NCBI GenBank assembly: GCA_024508355.1
Contig: JAMZEJ010000004.1
Span: 1 to 64,000, forward strand
Source of the DNA: Rhizosaccharibacter radicis
Lineage (GTDB): Bacteria; Pseudomonadota; Alphaproteobacteria; Acetobacterales; Acetobacteraceae
Length of the DNA stretch: 64,000 nucleotides
Direction: 5' to 3'
The translations under genes were made by a program, and so were the position numbers. Positions 59,928 to 64,000 of this stretch are shown one piece after another (position 1 is the first letter of the stretch; every line of letters starts with the position of its first letter). The notes below the pieces were generated by a model. That model ran no database searches. It had not been told where the DNA came from and was given only the letters and a program-made list of their open reading frames with translations.

Positions 59928-60529
59928 CAGCCCAGCTCGACATCCTGGCTCCCGTGCAGCAGCACGACCCCGGTGGCAGGATCCGGGTGCGCTGGCCGGC
60001 GGACAGCACCGTGACCGCGCGTTTCTCGGCCTGCGACCGATACCGCTGGGAGCTGCGCGAGGTTTGGAACCCCCGCCTGCCGCTCTGGCTGTTCCTGCTC
60101 ATGAACCCGAGCATCGCCGGCATTCGGTTCTCAGACCCCACCGTCGGGAAGACGGGGCAGATCGCCCGCTACCACGGTGCCGGCGGCCAGATCATAGCCA
60201 ACACGGGCGCCTACCGCAGCACATGCCCGGCCGGCTTGCTGCAGGCAGACGATCCCATCGGACCCGAGAACGAGGAGACGATCATGCGTTGCGCCCGCGA
60301 AGCCGGGATGGTGATCGCGGCTTACGGTCAGCCGCCCGCGGCACTTCGGGGCGTTGGGCTGCGTCTCAGCCGCCGGATCGTCGCCGAGGGCATCCCCCTG
60401 CACGTGTTCCGGCTATCGCAGGACGGCACCCCGATGCACCCGCTGTCGCGCGGCAAAGGGTTCATCCCGATCGGGACGGTGCCGGTGCCGTGGGTGCCAC
60501 CGGATGGTGGGGAGGCGTGCGATGCGTGA
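59924..60529 (+). CDS. DUF1643 protein
   Basis: 201 residues. YRWELREVWNPRLPLWLFLL, then MNPSIAG, is the DUF1643 hallmark; IMRCAREAGMVIAAYGQPPA is the second conserved block. The family is small, widespread in phages and of unknown activity, perhaps nucleotide-related. It is followed by the excisionase-like gene. Confidence 0.75.
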   Translation: MTAQLDILAPVQQHDPGGRIRVRWPADSTVTARFSACDRYRWELREVWNPRLPLWLFLLMNPSIAGIRFSDPTVGKTGQIARYHGAGGQIIANTGAYRSTCPAGLLQADDPIGPENEETIMRCAREAGMVIAAYGQPPAALRGVGLRLSRRIVAEGIPLHVFRLSQDGTPMHPLSRGKGFIPIGTVPVPWVPPDGGEACDA

Positions 60530-60833
60530 ACTGCCGCCCAAGCTGCTTCGGGTGGTGGACGTGGCGGCTCGCTTCGCTTGCTCGGCGCAGCACGTCCGCA
60601 ACCTCATCGCCCGCGGCGACCTGCCGGCACGCCAGATCGGCTCGCTGACCAGGCTGCATCCTGACGACGTCGAAGCCTATGAGGCCCGTCCATGCCCCGC
60701 CCCCGGGCCCAAAGCCCGACATATTCCCTCGCCGAACGAGACGGCCGCTACTATGTCCAATGGTGGGAGGGCGACCGCAAGAAGCGGCGGTCGCTTGGCA
60801 CGGGAGATCGGGAGACAGCGAAGCGTGAGCTGA
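60522..60833 (+). CDS. Excisionase-like HTH protein
   Basis: 103 residues with GGGGAGG six bases before ATG 60522. LLRVVDVAARFACSAQHVRN, then LIARGDLPARQIGSLTRLHP, is a MerR/HTH_17 fold typical of phage excisionases. The last ~50 residues overlap the integrase gene in another frame and look unstructured. Position just before int fits an Xis role. Confidence 0.65.
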   Translation: MRELPPKLLRVVDVAARFACSAQHVRNLIARGDLPARQIGSLTRLHPDDVEAYEARPCPAPGPKARHIPSPNETAATMSNGGRATARSGGRLAREIGRQRSVS

Positions 60834-61789
60834 GGGCATTCCTGGCGCAGATCGATGTCCCCCCGGCTCCCGAGCAGCCGACGGTCGCCGAGATCCTCCA
60901 GGGCTACCTCGCGGACCGGTCGCTCCGAGTCGCCAGCGTGCCGACCCTCACCCACGCCTGCGCCGCCCTGACCGAGCACCTTGGGCCGCTGAGGCCGGAA
61001 AGCCTGAACCGGTCCGTGGCGCGGCGCTATGCCACCCTCCGGCGGAACCAGGGCCGGCGGAACGCTACCGGCACGAAGGCGAAGGGGGTGAAGGTCGGCG
61101 CCCCGGTGAAGGCACTGAGCGACGGCACGATCATCCGCGAGCTCGTGACCCTTCGGGCCGCCCTGCGCTGGGCGGAGGGAGAGCGCTGGATCACGAGCGT
61201 GCCCTATATAGAGGTGCCGCAGGCGCCGAGGCCCCGGGATCGCTGGCTGAGCCGAGGCGAGGCGTTGACGCTGCTGGAAGCGGCCGTCGCACCCCATGTC
61301 CGGCTCTTCATCGCTCTCGGGCTCTATACCGGCGCGCGCAGCGGGGCGATCCTCGAGCTGACATGGCAGCAGGTCGATTTCGGGGCCGGCCTGATCCACA
61401 TGGGCGCCGGGGCCGGGAACAAGCAGCGCGCCATCGTGCCCATCAGCTTCCCGCTGCGGCGTGAGCTGGAGAAGGCCGCCCAGAGCCGGACGACCGATTG
61501 GGTCGTGGAGTACCGGGGTGACCGGGTCCACCTGATCCGCCACGGGTTCCGGAATGCGGTCGCCGAGGCGAAGCTCGCCCGCGTCACCCCTCACACCCTG
61601 AGGCACACGGCCGCCACCTGGATGGTGCAGGCGGGCATCTCCTTCGAGATGGTGGCCAAGTTCCTGGGGAACACCGCCAAGATGGTGGAGAAGGTCTATG
61701 GCCACCACAGCCCGGACTACCTGCGCCAGGCGGCGGATGCCCTGGGGGGTGCCCCGTCCCGAGTCCCGCCCTCGCCGGTGTCAGGGTAA
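60692..61789 (+). CDS. int: Tyrosine integrase of the prophage
   Basis: 365 residues. An N-terminal DNA-binding strand (YVQWWEGDRKKRRSLGTGDR) precedes a SAM-like core-binding domain and a catalytic domain with GLYTGARSGAILEL (Arg), HTLRHTAATWM (His-Leu-Arg-His) and KVYGHHSPDYL (catalytic Tyr). All catalytic residues are present. About 100 bases downstream lies the tRNA-Thr half, the expected attachment site. Confidence 0.9.
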   Translation: MPRPRAQSPTYSLAERDGRYYVQWWEGDRKKRRSLGTGDRETAKRELRAFLAQIDVPPAPEQPTVAEILQGYLADRSLRVASVPTLTHACAALTEHLGPLRPESLNRSVARRYATLRRNQGRRNATGTKAKGVKVGAPVKALSDGTIIRELVTLRAALRWAEGERWITSVPYIEVPQAPRPRDRWLSRGEALTLLEAAVAPHVRLFIALGLYTGARSGAILELTWQQVDFGAGLIHMGAGAGNKQRAIVPISFPLRRELEKAAQSRTTDWVVEYRGDRVHLIRHGFRNAVAEAKLARVTPHTLRHTAATWMVQAGISFEMVAKFLGNTAKMVEKVYGHHSPDYLRQAADALGGAPSRVPPSPVSG

Positions 61790-61810
61790 TCCTGTGCCAG
61801 TGGCACAGGA
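61790..61810. repeat. Palindrome after int
   Basis: Arms TCCTGTGCCA (61790-61799) and TGGCACAGGA (61801-61810) around one G. It begins one base after the integrase stop. Could be a weak terminator or a protein-binding site near attR; no T-tract follows. Confidence 0.5.
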
Positions 61811-61893
61811 AACCCCGGGACCCGGTTTGCGAAACCCGAGTCGTTGGGGCTATTCGTGGTGCCGAAATGCCCTATTCGTCTGCCCGTCGGTGT

Positions 61894-61939
61894 CTTGGTA
61901 AGGGAGAGGTCGTGAGTTCAATCCTCACCAGCAGCACCA
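61894..61939 (+). other. attR: 3' half of tRNA-Thr(GGT)
   Basis: Reads as anticodon loop (TTGGTAA), stem GGGAG, variable AGGTC, T-arm GTGAG-TTCAATC-CTCAC, acceptor strand CAGCAGC, discriminator A and CCA. The preceding 5' half does not pair with it (stem would need CTCCC). It is therefore a duplicated tRNA 3' end left by integration. The region from 61811 to 61978 holds nothing else. Confidence 0.75.
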
Positions 61940-61978
61940 TCTCGTCGCCGGGATAGCCGGCTTCCGGAACCGCCAGCG

Positions 61979-62170
61979 ATGACGAAGCCTCCCGCGCCGC
62001 CCGATGCAAGCGGCGACATGCCGGTTCCCCTGACCCCCGAGCGACGCGCGCGTCTCGAACGCGAAGCCGCGGCGCTCCGCGAGAATCTTCGACGTCGTAA
62101 GGCCCAGAACAGGGCACGTGCCGATTCCCCCGCGCCGGTCACATCGCCCGGCCGCGAAACGGATTCCTGA
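61979..62170 (+). CDS. Small host hypothetical protein
   Basis: 63 residues. LTPERRARLEREAAALRENL, then RRRKAQNRARADSP, is a basic helix with disordered ends, a pattern I associate with small proteins near dcd in alphaproteobacteria. First gene outside the prophage. Confidence 0.5.
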   Translation: MTKPPAPPDASGDMPVPLTPERRARLEREAAALRENLRRRKAQNRARADSPAPVTSPGRETDS

Positions 62171-62263
62171 ACCCCCGTTTGTTGCCCCCCGGCGTTCGAA
62201 CAGGCTAGGACCGTCCCTCCGCCAGCGATCCGGCAGGGCGGATGCGATGAAAGGTCTCGTCCC

Positions 62264-62818
62264 ATGCCGGTGATGCCCGACAGCTGGATCCGGCGCATGG
62301 CGCGCGACCACGGCATGATCGAGCCGTTCGTCGAGAACCAGAAGCGCGAGGGCGTCATCAGCTACGGGCTGTCTTCGTACGGCTACGATGCCCGGGTGGC
62401 TCGCGACTTCAAGATCTTCACCGACGTCAACGGCGCCATCGTCGACCCCAAGCACTTCACCGAAGACAGCTTCGTGTCCCGCGAGACCGATTGCTGCGTG
62501 ATCCCGCCCAACAGCTTCGCGCTCGCGCACACGATCGAGCATTTCCGGATCCCGCGCGACATCCTGGTGGTGTGCCTCGGCAAGTCCACCTACGCGCGTT
62601 GCGGCATCATCGTGAACGTGACCCCTCTCGAACCGGAATGGGAAGGCCAGGTCACCATCGAGATCAGCAACACCACGCCGCTTCCGGCGCGCATCTACGC
62701 CGAGGAAGGAATCTGCCAGTTCCTGTTCCTCCAGGGCGCCGAACCGTGCGACATCAGCTACGCCGACAAGCGCGGCAAATACATGGGCCAGCACGGCGTC
62801 ACGCCTCCCCGGCTGTGA
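62264..62818 (+). CDS. dcd: dCTP deaminase
   Basis: 184 residues, normal length. [20 protein letters not shown], then [20 protein letters not shown], and [12 protein letters not shown] with the catalytic glutamate are diagnostic. It deaminates dCTP to dUTP in thymidylate synthesis. It is a host gene followed 49 bases later by murA. Confidence 0.95.
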   Translation: MPVMPDSWIRRMARDHGMIEPFVENQKREGVISYGLSSYGYDARVARDFKIFTDVNGAIVDPKHFTEDSFVSRETDCCVIPPNSFALAHTIEHFRIPRDILVVCLGKSTYARCGIIVNVTPLEPEWEGQVTIEISNTTPLPARIYAEEGICQFLFLQGAEPCDISYADKRGKYMGQHGVTPPRL

Positions 62819-62867
62819 CCGCCGCCGCCCCTCGCCCTACCCATCCCGACGGAGTGCCCGCCACGCC

Positions 62868-64000
<1,133 letters not shown>

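Overview
The window is about 64 kb of GC-rich DNA from an alphaproteobacterium. The evidence is high third-position GC, a GcrA-type regulator, and a chromosomal dcd-murA pair at the right edge. Acetobacteraceae is my best guess, by inference only. Most of the window (about 7.1-61.9 kb) is one large temperate phage genome. It ends on the right at a 46-nt copy of the 3' half of a tRNA-Thr(GGT) gene, directly after a tyrosine integrase. No matching attL and no intact tRNA-Thr lies in the window, so the element probably continues past the left edge and the genes at 1-6.8 kb may be its cargo.

Layout. (1) 0.7-6.8 kb, plus strand: a tightly overlapping three-gene operon of an FAD/NAD(P)-binding oxidoreductase-like protein, a small middle protein, and a 1018-aa SMC/Rad50-like ATPase with a zinc hook. 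It resembles the ABC-three-component class of conflict systems and is the most interesting module here. (2) 7.1-36.7 kb, minus strand: a continuous late region read right to left. It runs terminase, gpW, portal, S49 protease, scaffold, gpD and gpE (lambda-type head), then a Mu-type contractile tail (sheath, tube, a frameshifted gp41-like chaperone pair, tape measure, gpN/gpP, gp45-gp48), a fibre module with four consecutive Sec-signal-peptide proteins, and lysis genes. (3) 36.9-43.9 kb: accessory interval with a lone SLATT-type membrane protein, a second tyrosine recombinase next to TTATCG repeats, DUF3164, a gene broken by two amber codons, an AT-richer DUF3800 gene, and an IS1595/ISXO2-type transposase scar that cut the tail off a Bro/KilAC antirepressor.

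(4) 44.5-52.8 kb, minus strand: early/replication operon with a replication initiator-like protein, two DNA methyltransferases, a RusA-like resolvase, HTH proteins, a phage-encoded DNA polymerase III sliding clamp, a GcrA homologue and a Cro-like protein. (5) 52.9-54.9 kb: a CI/LexA-like repressor facing Cro, followed by a PIN-domain nuclease with an unrecognised partner. (6) 55.1-61.8 kb, plus strand: a chain of small overlapping genes ending in a PAPS-reductase-like PP-loop enzyme, ASCH and DUF1643 proteins, an excisionase-like HTH protein and the integrase. (7) 61.98 kb to the end: host genes, a small hypothetical, dcd and murA.

Regulation visible in the sequence: an 18-bp inverted repeat (TGCGAY N6 RTCGCA) occurs once over the CI start and twice in tandem ahead of the rightward early operon, which makes it the probable CI operator. 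Nine GCGGACA units, including two perfect palindromes, lie inside the small terminase gene and are a candidate packaging site. Most start codons in the phage overlap the preceding stop (TGATG, ATGA or GTGA), so translation is coupled throughout.
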